23,434 bases of DNA, from NCBI GenBank assembly GCA_035942035.1, contig DASZDK010000094.1, forward strand, positions 1 to 23,434, written 5' to 3'. Both the position numbers and the translations under genes were made by a program. Shown one piece after another: positions 7,281 to 20,504 of this stretch (position 1 is the first letter of the stretch; every line of letters begins with the position of its first letter). Under the pieces are notes generated by a model. It was not told the DNA's origin. It searched no databases and worked only from the letters and a program-made list of their open reading frames with translations. The stretch comes from JAHWJR01 sp035942035. GTDB lineage: Bacteria; Actinomycetota; Acidimicrobiia; Acidimicrobiales; CADCSY01.

Positions 7281-7982
7281 ATGGACGTCCGGTTGACCAA
7301 GTCCGAGCGCGAGACGCTCAAGGCCGTCTACCGCCTCACGCGCGACCGGGCCGAGGCGCAGACCGGAGCGCTGGCCGAGGCGTTGGGGGTGGCCCCCGGC
7401 ACGGTGACCTTCACCATCAAGCGCCTGGCCGAGCGCGGCCTGGTGGGCCACCGTCCCTACCACGGGGTGGAGCTGACGGTCGCCGGCCGGCAGGCGGCGG
7501 CGGCCGCCATCCGCCGGCACCGCATCGTCGAGCGCTTCCTCGCCGACATGCTGGGTTACGCCTGGAACCAGGCCGACCGCCTCGCCGCCACCTTCGAGCA
7601 CGACCTGCCCCAGGAGGTCGAGGACCGCATCTTCGTGGCGCTCGACCGTCCCGCCGCCTGCCCCCACGGGTTCCCCATCCCCGCCCTACAGGCGCCGGAC
7701 ATCCCCGTCCTGCCCTCGCTCTACGCCCTGGAGCCGGGCGACGTGGCCATCGTCGCCGTGCCCGGGTCCACCGACCCCCAGGTCGTGGCGTTCCTCGACA
7801 CCCTCGGTCTGCGCCCGGGCGTCACCGTCGAGGTTCGGGAGAAGCACCCCTTCGACGGGCCGTTGGTGCTGCGGGTCGCCGGGGAGGACCGCACCCTCGG
7901 CAGCATGGTCGCCCACCAGGTGTTCGTCCGCATCACCACCGGGCCACGGTCGGAGAACGCCGGAGGCGACCGGCCTCGCTGA
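7281..7982 (+). CDS. DtxR/MntR-family metal-dependent transcriptional regulator
   Basis: A 233-residue, three-domain regulator. A winged helix-turn-helix lies at about 8-70 (LAEALGVAPGTVTFTIKRLAERGLV), a dimerisation/metal domain at about 75-145 (RRHRIVERFLADMLGY, ATFEH, CPHGFPIP), and a C-terminal SH3/FeoA-like domain at about 155-225 (LEPGDVAIVAV, LGLRPGVTVEV). By alignment from memory with DtxR, H80, E84, E106 and H107 match H79, E83, E105 and H106, but the position of C102 is A103 and H98 is D99. The metal may therefore differ from Fe. The ATG at 7281 starts the conserved domain; there is no Shine-Dalgarno, and a TACATT -10-like box sits 15 bases upstream. It faces the multicopper oxidase across 115 bases, a usual layout for a regulator and its target. 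Confidence 0.88.
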   Translation: MDVRLTKSERETLKAVYRLTRDRAEAQTGALAEALGVAPGTVTFTIKRLAERGLVGHRPYHGVELTVAGRQAAAAAIRRHRIVERFLADMLGYAWNQADRLAATFEHDLPQEVEDRIFVALDRPAACPHGFPIPALQAPDIPVLPSLYALEPGDVAIVAVPGSTDPQVVAFLDTLGLRPGVTVEVREKHPFDGPLVLRVAGEDRTLGSMVAHQVFVRITTGPRSENAGGDRPR

Positions 7983-7987
7983 GCCGT

Positions 7988-8009
7988 CGCCGGCCCGTCG
8001 CCGCCGGCG
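7988..8009 (+). terminator. Possible hairpin terminator after the DtxR-type gene
   Basis: CGCCGGC at 7988-7994 and GCCGGCG at 8003-8009 are complementary with an 8-base loop, 6 bases after the stop codon. There is no T-tract. G+C-rich DNA makes such pairs common, so support is weak. Confidence 0.35.
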
Positions 8010-8031
8010 CCCAGCTTCCGTTCAGGCCAAG

Positions 8032-8058
8032 TTTCACTTCCGGTCGTCACCCGTAGGG
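8032..8058 (+). promoter_or_regulatory. Candidate promoter of the glycosyltransferase operon
   Basis: A TAGGGT box (8053-8058) fits the actinobacterial TANNNT -10 pattern. TTTCAC (8032-8037) is a weak -35 at 15-base spacing. Transcription would start near 8065 and leave a leader of about 75 bases before the GTG at 8141. The 158-base gap 7983-8140 holds nothing else I can support apart from the hairpin at 7988-8009. Confidence 0.35.
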
Positions 8059-8140
8059 TCAAGTTGTCCGTCCGCGCCGTCGATACACCCGGTGGGGCAC
8101 CTCGCTTCCCACTCGCCGCACCCCTCGGAGGACGTACCAC

Positions 8141-9385
8141 GTGGTCGACCACTTCTCCCTGGCCACCGGTCCGCGCCGCGTGGCCCTCTACTCCCACGAC
8201 ACCCAGGGCCTGGGCCATGTCCGGCGCAACCTGGCCCTGGCCGACGCCCTGGCCGCAGCCGAGCCGTCCTCGCAGACGTTGCTCATCACCGGCGCGCCGT
8301 CCGCCGCCGCCCTGCCCCTCCCACCCGGAGCCGATTTCGTGGCCCTGCCCGCTCTGGCCAAGCGGGGCAACGGCGAGTACCACCCCCGTTCGCTCAGTGG
8401 GTCGCTGGACCGGCTGGTGCGGCTGCGGTCCGACGTCATCTCCGCCGCCCTGGGCGCCTTCGAGCCCGACCTGCTCATCGTCGACAAGGTGCCCCGGGGC
8501 TTCGCCGGCGAGCTCGAGCCGGCCCTGCGCCGGTTGCGGGCCTCGGGCCGGGCCCGCTGCGTGCTGGGATTGCGGGACGTGCTGGACACCGCCCCGGTGG
8601 CCAGGCGGGAATGGGACCAGTCACGGGCCACGCAGGCGGTGGCGCTGCACTACGACGCCGTGTGGATCTACGGCGACCCGGCGGTGTACGACCCGGTCTG
8701 CGAGTACGGGCTGCCGGCCAGCGTGCGGGCCAAGGTGTCCTACACCGGGTACCTGGCCAACGGGCGCCCGGTCCCGCCCGCCGGCACCACGCCGCCCCCG
8801 CCCCCCCGCCCCTTCGCCCTGTGCCTGGTCGGAGGTGGCCAGGACGGGTTGGCCCTGGCCCGCAGCTTCGTCCGCAGCCGGTTGCCGTCGGGGATGCGCG
8901 GGGTGGTGGTGACTGGCCCCTACATGGACCCCGGGCATCGGGCGGACCTCCACCTGCTGGCTGCCACCCGGTCCGACATGGTGGTGAACGACTACGTGCT
9001 CGACCCCGAACGGTGGATCGGTGCCGCCGATTTGGTGGTGTCCATGGCCGGCTACAACAGCGTCTGTGAGGTGCTGGCCCACCGCAAGCGGGCCCTGTTC
9101 GTTCCCCGGACCCAGCCGCGGGCCGAGCAGCTGGTGCGGGCCCGCCGGCTCGAGCAGCTCGGCTTGGCCGACCTGCTCCACCCCGACGACCTGTCGTCGG
9201 CCCGCCTTTCGGGGTGGATGGCGAGCGCTGCCGGCGCCGGCCCCGTGCGGGGCGCCCACGTCGACCTGAACGGGCTGGCCCGGGTGCCGGGCTTGGTCGA
9301 GGCCCTCCTCGCCGCCCAGCCCGCCCAGCTCGCCCAGATCGCCTGCCGATCGAGCGAGAGGGGTGCGGTCGATGTCGCCGTCTGA
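8141..9385 (+). CDS. GT28/MurG-like glycosyltransferase (GT-B fold)
   Basis: A 414-residue protein with no signal peptide or membrane helix, so cytosolic or membrane-surface bound. The N-terminal domain opens with ALYSHDTQGLGHVRRN, the 'SHxxxGxGHxxR' loop of predicted glycosyltransferases related to MurG. The C-terminal domain has VVSMAGYNSVCEVLAHRKRALFVP and then RAEQLVRARRLEQLGLADLL, the nucleotide-sugar binding region of GT28-type enzymes. Donor and acceptor are unknown. The GTG at 8141 has GGAGGA at 8127-8132, 8 bases upstream. This is the first gene of a six-gene plus-strand string; its end overlaps the next gene by 14 bases. Confidence 0.85.
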   Translation: MVDHFSLATGPRRVALYSHDTQGLGHVRRNLALADALAAAEPSSQTLLITGAPSAAALPLPPGADFVALPALAKRGNGEYHPRSLSGSLDRLVRLRSDVISAALGAFEPDLLIVDKVPRGFAGELEPALRRLRASGRARCVLGLRDVLDTAPVARREWDQSRATQAVALHYDAVWIYGDPAVYDPVCEYGLPASVRAKVSYTGYLANGRPVPPAGTTPPPPPRPFALCLVGGGQDGLALARSFVRSRLPSGMRGVVVTGPYMDPGHRADLHLLAATRSDMVVNDYVLDPERWIGAADLVVSMAGYNSVCEVLAHRKRALFVPRTQPRAEQLVRARRLEQLGLADLLHPDDLSSARLSGWMASAAGAGPVRGAHVDLNGLARVPGLVEALLAAQPAQLAQIACRSSERGAVDVAV

Positions 9386-10616
9386 GCCGGGGCCGCGCAT
9401 CGGCTATGTGTTGAAGGTGTACCCCCGCTTCTCGGAGACCTTCATCCTCAACGAGGTGCTGGCCCACCAGGCCGCAGGTGTCGACCTCGAGATCTTCTCC
9501 CTCCGCCCGCCTCGCGACGGCCGCTTCCACGAGAACCTGGCCCAGGTACGGGCGCCGGTGACCTACCTGGCCGACCGGTTGCGCCGCACCCCCGACCTGT
9601 GGGAACTGCTGGGCACCGCCACCGCCGAGCTTCCCGGGCTGGAGCGCCATCTGCGCCAGCTCCTGGCCGCCGACGTGCACGACGCCGCCCAGGCCGTCGA
9701 GCTGGCGCTGCTCGTCCGGGCTCGGGAGATCGACCACCTGCACGCCCACTTCGCGTCGGTGGCCACGACCGTGGCCCGGCTGGCCTCGCTGCTCGCCGGC
9801 GTGCCCTACACCTTCACCGCCCACGCCAAGGACATCTTCCACGAGGAGGTCGACCCCGACGACCTGGGCCGCAAGCTGGCCGAGGCGGCGGCGGTGGTGA
9901 CGGTGAGCGAGTTCAACGTCGAGCACCTGCGCTCCACCTACGGGGCGGCGGCCGCCGGGGTGCACCGGGTCTACAACGGCCTCGACCTCGACCGGTTCGC
10001 CTTCTCCAGCCCCGGCCGGCGCCCGCCCCTGATCGCCGGCGTGGGCCGGCTGGTGGAGAAGAAAGGGTTCGCCGACCTCGTCGACGCCTGCGCCGTGCTG
10101 GCCGGACGGGGACGGCGGTTCCGCTGCGAGATCGTCGGGGCCGGCCCTGAGCAAGAGGCGCTGCGCCGGCGCGTCGCCACCTCCGGGCTGGAGGACATCG
10201 TCCGGCTGCGGGGGCCCCTGCCCCAGGGCGAGGTCCGCTCCCTCGTGACCGGGGCGTCGGTGCTGGCGGCACCGTGTGTCGTGGGTACCGACGGGAACCG
10301 TGACGGCCTGCCGACGGTCCTGCTGGAGGCCATGGCCCTGGGGACGCCATGCGTGGCGACGCCGGTGACGGGCATCCCCGAGGTGGTGCACCACGAACGC
10401 ACGGGTCTGCTGGTCCCCGAGCACGACCCCGAGGCGCTGGCCGGCGCCCTGGAGCGCCTCCTCGACGACGCCGCCCTGCGGGAGCGCCTGGCGCTCGCCG
10501 CCCGCGCCCTGATCGAAGACGAGTTCGACGTCCACCGCCAGGCTGGCCGCCTGCGCCGGCACTTCGGCGGCGTGGCGGCGGCCCCGGTGCCGGTGGCCGA
10601 CGGGATCTGCGCCTGA
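9372..10616 (+). CDS. GT4 glycosyltransferase, WcaL-like
   Basis: About 414 residues. The opening RIGYVLKVYPRFSETFILNEV is typical of WcaL-like (colanic acid/exopolysaccharide) GT4 enzymes. The Rossmann-like N-terminal half includes DHLHAHFASVATTVA and YTFTAHAKDIF. The C-terminal half has IAGVGRLVEKKGFADLV and DGLPTVLLEAMALGTP, in which the spacing of the acidic residues matches the GT4 EX7E motif (first acid is Asp), then TGIPEVVHHERTGLLVP. A retaining mechanism with a nucleotide-sugar donor is expected from the family. ATG 9372 is preferred because GAGAGGGG lies at the right distance; GTG 9363 is in frame but too close to it. Its TGA overlaps the next ATG by one base (TGATG). Confidence 0.9.
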   Translation: MSPSEPGPRIGYVLKVYPRFSETFILNEVLAHQAAGVDLEIFSLRPPRDGRFHENLAQVRAPVTYLADRLRRTPDLWELLGTATAELPGLERHLRQLLAADVHDAAQAVELALLVRAREIDHLHAHFASVATTVARLASLLAGVPYTFTAHAKDIFHEEVDPDDLGRKLAEAAAVVTVSEFNVEHLRSTYGAAAAGVHRVYNGLDLDRFAFSSPGRRPPLIAGVGRLVEKKGFADLVDACAVLAGRGRRFRCEIVGAGPEQEALRRRVATSGLEDIVRLRGPLPQGEVRSLVTGASVLAAPCVVGTDGNRDGLPTVLLEAMALGTPCVATPVTGIPEVVHHERTGLLVPEHDPEALAGALERLLDDAALRERLALAARALIEDEFDVHRQAGRLRRHFGGVAAAPVPVADGICA

Positions 10617-11797
10617 TGCGCATCGCCTACGTGTGCGCCGACCCCGGCCTGCCCGTGTTCGGGCGCAAGGGCGGCTCGGTCCACGTGCAAGAGGTGGTCC
10701 GGGCGCTGGTGCGCCGGGGCGACGAGGTTCACCTGTTCGCCACCCGCTGGGGCGGGGAGGCGCCGGCCGACCTCGCGCCGGTGGTGGTCCACGCCCTGCC
10801 CGAGGTGGGCCGGGGGCCGGCCGCCGAGCGGGAGATCCGGGCCCGGGCCGCCGACGCCGGCCTGGCTGAGGCCCTGGCCGCCGCCGGGCCCTTCGACCTG
10901 GTCTACGAGCGCTACTCGCTGTGGAGCCGGGCGGGCATGGCCGAGGCTCGCCGGGCCGGGGTGCCGGGCGTGTTGGAGGTCAACGCCCCCCTGGTCGAGG
11001 AGCAGGCCCGGCATCGCGTGTTGGTCGACCGGGCCGGAGCCGAGGCGGTGGCGCGGGGTGTGCTGGCCGACGCCACCGTGGTCGCCGCCGTGTCCGAGGA
11101 AGTTGCCGCCTGGGCCCGGCGCTGGTCGCCGGCGCCGTCCCGGGTCCACGTGGTGCCCAACGGCGTCGACCCCGAACGCATTCGCCCGGCCCCCCGCTCG
11201 CCTGACCCGGAGACGTTCACCGTGGGCTTCGTGGGCACCCTCAAGCCGTGGCACGGGCTGGACACGCTGGTCGACGCCATGGCCGTGCTGGCCGTCGACC
11301 CTGGTTGGCGCCTGCTCGTGGTGGGCGACGGCCCCGAGGCGCCGGCGCTGGCCCGCACCGTCGAGGAGCGGGGGCTGGCGGCCAGCACCGAGCTCACCGG
11401 CGCCGTGGACCCCGCCGCGATCCCCGGCCACCTCGCCCGCATGGACGCCGCTGTGGCGCCCTATCCGGCGCTGGACGGGTTCTACTTCTCGCCGCTCAAG
11501 CTCTACGAGTACCTTGCCGCCGGCCTGCCCGTCGTGGCCAGCTCGGTGGGGCAGGTCGCCGAGGTCCTCGACCACGGCCGGACGGGCGTCCTGTGCCCGC
11601 CCGGCGATCCGGCGGCGCTGGCCGCGGCGTTGGCCGGGCTGCGGGCCGACCCCCGCCGATGCCAGGCGCTGGGCCGGGCCGGGCGCGCCGAGGTGGTGCG
11701 CCGGCACTCGTGGTGCCAGGTCGTCGAGCGCGCCCTCGCCCTCGCCGGCGCCGGCAGTGACGCCGGCGCCGACCACGCCGTCGCGGCGGTGGCCTGA
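10616..11797 (+). CDS. GT4-family glycosyltransferase
   Basis: A 393-residue GT-B glycosyltransferase. The N-terminal glycine-rich loop is FGRKGGSVHVQEVVRAL, the acceptor-side loop of GT4 enzymes. The middle has VHVVPNGVDPERI, and the C-terminal domain has VGFVGTLKPWHGLDTLVDAM and PLKLYEYLAAGLPVVASSVGQVAEVLDHGRTGVL, the nucleotide-sugar site. The EX7E first acid appears replaced (FYFSPLKLYE carries only the final Glu), as in many GT4 members. The start ATG overlaps the preceding stop, so it is translationally coupled. It is the third different glycosyltransferase in the string, which suggests a short oligosaccharide of at least three linkages. Confidence 0.9.
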   Translation: MRIAYVCADPGLPVFGRKGGSVHVQEVVRALVRRGDEVHLFATRWGGEAPADLAPVVVHALPEVGRGPAAEREIRARAADAGLAEALAAAGPFDLVYERYSLWSRAGMAEARRAGVPGVLEVNAPLVEEQARHRVLVDRAGAEAVARGVLADATVVAAVSEEVAAWARRWSPAPSRVHVVPNGVDPERIRPAPRSPDPETFTVGFVGTLKPWHGLDTLVDAMAVLAVDPGWRLLVVGDGPEAPALARTVEERGLAASTELTGAVDPAAIPGHLARMDAAVAPYPALDGFYFSPLKLYEYLAAGLPVVASSVGQVAEVLDHGRTGVLCPPGDPAALAAALAGLRADPRRCQALGRAGRAEVVRRHSWCQVVERALALAGAGSDAGADHAVAAVA

Positions 11798-11799
11798 TC

Positions 11800-13648
<1,849 letters not shown>

Positions 13649-13665
<17 letters not shown>

Positions 13666-14980
13666 CGCCGAGGTCGCTCGGCGCGACCCGGCCGTACCCG
13701 GCATCGCCCTGGTGCTCGACCCCGAGGCCCTGCTCGCTCGGCTGCAGCAGCGGAATCCGGCTTGGGGACTGGTCGCCGCCGAGGCGCGCTACGTGCGCTA
13801 CAAGCCGACCACCAGCTGCCTGGTGGGCTACCGCCTGCACCAGGCGGGGCCGGCGGGCGCCGGGGGGCCGGCGGTCGAGGTCTCGGTCAAGGCCTACCGG
13901 CAGGGCGACGGGGCCAAGGCGGCCAAGACGGCCGAGGCGGCCGAGACGGGCCCGGCGGGGACGACGCCGCCCGGTCCCGGCGGGGATTGGCCGGTCACGA
14001 GTTTCGCCGACGAGCTGGTGGTGGTGGCGCCCGTCGGTGTCGACCGCGACCTGCCGGCACTGGCCCGCCTGGTGCGGCCCGATCAGCGCCGCCGGCTGTT
14101 GCAGGCGCTGCTCCCGGAGGCCACCGACCTGCACGATGCCGAGCCCTGGTGCGTGCGCTACAAGCCCGAGCGCCGCTGGGTCGGCGTGGTCGAGCGCCAC
14201 GGCGTGCCCGCCGCCCTGGTGAAGGCCTTCGGTGCCGGCGAGCTGGCCCGTGCCCGCGCCGGGCTGGCCTTCGCCGGGCGCACCGGGCTGGTGGTGCCGG
14301 CGCTGCTGGGGACCTCGAAGCGAGCCTGCGCCCTCGCCGGCTCCTGGCTGCCCGGGCAGCCGCTCATCGACCGGCTCACCGGCCCGGAGGCCACCACCGC
14401 ACCCCTCGCCGAGGTGGGCGCCGCCCTGGCCACGCTGCATGCCACGCCACCCCGGCGACTGGTCCACGAACCCCCCGACGTCGACGCTGTGGCGACCACG
14501 GCCGCCGCCGCCTCGGTCGCCGCCCTGGTCCCCCGGCTCGGCCCTGGGGTAGGTGCCGCCGCCGCCCGCCTGTGCCGGCGACTGGACGCCCTGCCGGGGC
14601 GCACCGCCGCCCGCCACGGCGACTTCTCCGCCGACCAGGTGGTCCTCGGGAGGCGGGGGGTGGGCCTGATCGACTTCGACAACACCGCCGTGGGCGACCC
14701 CATCGCCGACCTCGGGCAGTTCTTGGCCGATCTCGAGGCCGCCGAGGTCGACGGCCGGTTGGCGCCGGGACGGGCCCGCTCGCTGGCGGCCGACCTCGTC
14801 ACCGGCTACGAGGAGGCGGGCGGGGTCGTGCCCGACGGCGCCCTGGCGCTGCACACCGCCGCCGCCCTGGTGCGCCGGGCCGTGGAGCCGTTCCGCCACC
14901 GCCGGCCCGACTGGCCCCGCCGTACCGAGGAGCTGCTCGACCGGGTGGCCGAGCTGGCCGGCGAAGGCGCCCGCCAGTGA
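13649..14980 (+). CDS. APH-fold phosphotransferase with duplicated N-lobe motif
   Basis: About 443 residues with an aminoglycoside-phosphotransferase/kinase-like C-lobe: HGDFSADQ (H323, D325, Q330) and IDFD (D342). In the Brenner motif the usual Mg-binding Asn is Gln. VRYKP occurs twice (49-53 and 169-173), each followed by a lysine strand (SVKAY, K81; LVKAF, K192), which suggests that the N-lobe is duplicated with an Ala/Gly/Pro linker between. A 15-base identity at 13792-13806 and 14152-14166 supports this. The GTG at 13649, after GGAGAGGGGA, is the likely start and overlaps the ABC gene by 17 bases. It probably phosphorylates a sugar or another small hydroxyl compound of this pathway; drug resistance is not implied. 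Confidence 0.8.
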
Positions 14981-16137
14981 GGGCGGGCACCGCCTCGACG
15001 CCGTCCCCGCTGCAGGCGCAGCCGGAGCACCAGCTCGCCGAGCTGGGGGGGGCGGATGGACCACTCCGGCTGCGCCGCGCCTGGCCCCGAGGGCCGGGGC
15101 ACCTGCTGCTCGAGTACGTCGAGCCGGGCGGTGTGTCGCTGCCGGGGCAGTGGTTCGCCGACCCGGCGCGCCTGGCCGAGGTGGCCGTCGAGACCGCCGC
15201 CGGCGCCCGCCCCGGGCAGGTGACGGCGGGGGAGCGGCGGGGCGTGCTGCTCCAGCGAGGGGGCGCCGACCGCCGGCTGGCCGCGCTGGGCGCCGTGGTC
15301 GACGACGAGACCGCCACCTTGGTCGTCCATCGTCCCGAGCGGCGGGCCGTGGTCCGTCGGCGCCGTCCCACCGGCATCACCTACGTGAAGGTGTGGCGGC
15401 CGGGGCGGGCCCCGGCGCCGGTTCCGGCGTTGCCCGTGCCCACGCCGGCGGTGCTGGCCGCCGACGTCGACGCCGGCGTGGTTGAGCTCGCCGAGCTCCC
15501 GGGCCGGTCCCTGCACGACCTGCTGGGTGATGCCGGCGTGCCCGACGCCGACGTGTCCCGGGCCTTCGCCGCCGCCGGCGCCGCGGCGGCGGTGCTCCAC
15601 GGGGCGCCGGCGCCACCGTCGACTCCGGCCCACGACGTCGAGGCGGAGGCCGGCGTGGTCGCCCGCTGGCTCCGTCATGCCATCGACCACGGGGCCCTGC
15701 CGGCGGGCGCGCGAGCGCAGGCGGATGCGCAGCTGCAGCGGGTGCGGGCGATGCTTGGCGATCCTGCGACGGCCGGCCCTGGCGTGCTGCTCCACCGCGA
15801 CCTGCACGACAAGCAGGTGCTGGTGACCCCCGCCGGCGACGCCGGCATGCTCGACCTCGACACTCTGGCCCGGGGCGAGGCCGCCCTCGACGTGGCCAAC
15901 CTGCTGGTGCACCTCGAGCTGCGGGCACTGCAGGGCCACTGCCCCCGGTCGCGTGCCGAGGTGGCGGCGGCGGCCTTCGTGGAGGCGTACCGGCCGGCCC
16001 GGGCCGTGACCACCCGCCTGGCCGCCTTTGCCGCCGCCAGCCGAGTGCGTCTGGCCTGCGTCTACGCCTTCCGGCCGGCGGAGGCCGGCGTCGTGTCCGC
16101 GCTGCTGGAGGGTCCTCAGGCCCTGCTGGCCGTTTGA
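14977..16137 (+). CDS. Second APH-fold phosphotransferase, paralogue of the preceding gene
   Basis: About 386 residues. The GTG at 14977 overlaps the previous TGA (GTGA), so the two kinases are translationally coupled. The N-lobe has LVVHRPERRAVVR (from about 115) and TYVKVW with K138. The C-lobe has HRDLHDKQ (H273, D275, Q280) and LDLD (D293), followed by LDVANLLVHLE. As in its neighbour, Gln replaces the usual Asn of the HxDxxxxN motif. An N-terminal region of about 110 residues (RLRRAWPRGPGHLLLEYV) may be a degenerate extra N-lobe without the lysine. Divergence from the neighbour suggests a different substrate or position of phosphorylation. Its TGA lies inside the -35-like box ahead of topA. 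Confidence 0.78.
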   Translation: MRAGTASTPSPLQAQPEHQLAELGGADGPLRLRRAWPRGPGHLLLEYVEPGGVSLPGQWFADPARLAEVAVETAAGARPGQVTAGERRGVLLQRGGADRRLAALGAVVDDETATLVVHRPERRAVVRRRRPTGITYVKVWRPGRAPAPVPALPVPTPAVLAADVDAGVVELAELPGRSLHDLLGDAGVPDADVSRAFAAAGAAAAVLHGAPAPPSTPAHDVEAEAGVVARWLRHAIDHGALPAGARAQADAQLQRVRAMLGDPATAGPGVLLHRDLHDKQVLVTPAGDAGMLDLDTLARGEAALDVANLLVHLELRALQGHCPRSRAEVAAAAFVEAYRPARAVTTRLAAFAAASRVRLACVYAFRPAEAGVVSALLEGPQALLAV

Positions 16138-16169
16138 CAACCCCGCCGGGACCCGGTTTGCGTGGTGAC
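16134..16169 (+). promoter_or_regulatory. Candidate leaderless promoter of topA
   Basis: TTGACA (16134-16139) is a perfect -35 consensus overlapping the stop of the upstream gene. After 18 bases follows TTGCGT (16158-16163), a weak -10, then 6 bases and the GTG at 16170. The geometry would put the transcription start on the start codon, and no Shine-Dalgarno is present. Confidence 0.45.
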
Positions 16170-18983
<2,814 letters not shown>

Positions 18984-19007
18984 CCGCGCCGACGCCCCAC
19001 TCCCACC

Positions 19008-19019
19008 TAGTCTTCCCCC
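19008..19019 (+). promoter_or_regulatory. -10 box for a leaderless transcript of the MFS gene
   Basis: TAGTCT (19008-19013) fits the TANNNT -10 pattern and is followed by exactly 6 bases and then the GTG at 19020. There is no Shine-Dalgarno and no recognisable -35. This is the typical layout of actinobacterial leaderless genes. Confidence 0.5.
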
Positions 19020-20504
19020 GTGGCCGAGGCTCGACGCCGGCCGGACCCGGAGCTTCGGGACGCCGACGCCTGGAGGCGGGGGCAGGGTCCTCCCGACGAC
19101 GAGGGCCCCACCCGTCCCGTCCCTCCGGTTCCCACCGCCGCCCTCCGAACGAGCGGCCCCTCGCCGGTGGTCCGCCTGTTCGGCTCCAACAACTTCTTCC
19201 GGTTGTGGCTGGCGCAGGTCGTGTCGGCCCTGGGCGACTGGATCGGCTTCTTCGCCATCGTCGCCATCGCCACCCGCATCGGCGGCGAATCCTCGGGCGT
19301 GGCCATCGGCGTGGTGATGACGGCGCGCATCCTGCCCGGGTTCTTCCTCGCCCCCGTGGCCGGCGTCCTGCTCGACCGCTGGAACCGCAAGCGCGTGATG
19401 GTGACGTGCGACATCGGACGGGGCCTGACGCTTGCCGTCTTGCCCTTCGTCACCACCATCCCTCAGCTGGTGGTCGCCTCCTTCGTGCTGGAGGTGTTGA
19501 CCTTGATGTGGTCGCCGGCCAAGGAGGCCGAGGTGCCCAACCTCGTCCCCGAGCGGCACCTGGCCACCGCCAACTCCCTGTCGCTCATCGCCGCCTACGG
19601 GACCTTCCCGGTGGCCGCCGCCATCTTCGCCGGCCTGGCTGGGGTCGCCGGCCGGCTCGCCGACAACGAGTCGCTGGCCTTCCTCCCGCTGACCCACGAG
19701 TCGCTGGCGGTCTACTTCGACGTGGTGACGTTCTTCCTCTCCGCTCTGCTCATCTCCACCATGGCGCTCATCGGGGGCCGCCCGCGGACGACCAGGCGCC
19801 GGCGCATCGACTTTGCCCAGACCTTCCACGAGCTCAAGGAGGGTTGGTACTTCATCGTCGTCAACCCCAGGGTCCGGGCGGTGATGGTGGGCCTGGGCAC
19901 GGGGCTCATCGGCGGCGGCATGCTGGTGCCGCTCGGCCAGCTGTTCACCCGCGAGGTCCTCGGAGGGGGCACCGCTGGCTTCGGCCTGGTGCTGTTCGCC
20001 CTGGGCACGGGCATGGCCGTCGGGGTGGTGGTGGTGTCGGTGTTCCAGGCCCGGCTGCCCAAGCCCCGCGCCTTCACCGTGGCCGTGGTGGTGGCCGGTG
20101 GATCGCTGCTGTTGGGGGCCTCGATGTCGTCGCTGGCGCCGGCGCTGGTGCTGGTGGCCCTCCTCGGCGCCGCCGCCGGGTGTGCCTACGTCCTCGGCTT
20201 CACCATCCTCCAGGAGAACGTGTCCGACCACATCAGGGGCCGGACCTTCACCGCGCTCTACACCGTGGTGCGCCTGTGCCTCCTGATCGCCTTCGCCGTG
20301 GGGCCCTTCCTGTCCGGCGTCCTCGGGGGTGTGTCGAGCCGCTTGTTCGGCGGCGAGATCTCGCTGGGTGAGCTCACCATCAGCGTCCCCGGCGTCCGCC
20401 TCACTCTGTGGCTGGCGTCGATCATCATCATCGTCGCCGGCGTCCTCGCCGGCCTCGTCCTGGCCGAACGCGAGAACGGCGAGCGGGATCCCGTCCGGCC
20501 GTGA
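19020..20504 (+). CDS. MFS transporter (MFS_3/enterobactin exporter-like)
   Basis: A 494-residue membrane protein. The first 45 or so residues are polar, charged and Pro-rich (probably cytosolic and disordered). About 12 hydrophobic segments follow from SNNFFRLWLAQVVSALGDWIG onward, with the inter-helix motif LLDRWNRKRVMV typical of MFS loop 2-3. The pattern FRLW(x)AQxxSxLGDW is common in MFS_3 family exporters. A central loop after helix 6 carries GRPRTTRRRRI, and the C-terminal half has GCAYVLGFTILQENVSDHIRGRTF. The substrate is unknown. GTG 19020 is favoured by the -10 spacing. Its stop overlaps the tmk start (GTGA), so it forms an operon with tmk and holB. Confidence 0.88.
   Translation: MAEARRRPDPELRDADAWRRGQGPPDDEGPTRPVPPVPTAALRTSGPSPVVRLFGSNNFFRLWLAQVVSALGDWIGFFAIVAIATRIGGESSGVAIGVVMTARILPGFFLAPVAGVLLDRWNRKRVMVTCDIGRGLTLAVLPFVTTIPQLVVASFVLEVLTLMWSPAKEAEVPNLVPERHLATANSLSLIAAYGTFPVAAAIFAGLAGVAGRLADNESLAFLPLTHESLAVYFDVVTFFLSALLISTMALIGGRPRTTRRRRIDFAQTFHELKEGWYFIVVNPRVRAVMVGLGTGLIGGGMLVPLGQLFTREVLGGGTAGFGLVLFALGTGMAVGVVVVSVFQARLPKPRAFTVAVVVAGGSLLLGASMSSLAPALVLVALLGAAAGCAYVLGFTILQENVSDHIRGRTFTALYTVVRLCLLIAFAVGPFLSGVLGGVSSRLFGGEISLGELTISVPGVRLTLWLASIIIIVAGVLAGLVLAERENGERDPVRP

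Noticed and set aside
13762..16137. One continuous frame that would make a 791-residue fused protein ending in the second kinase
   Set aside because: The first 405 codons overlap the first kinase in another frame and are low-complexity; the GTG at 14977 with GTGA overlap is the natural start.
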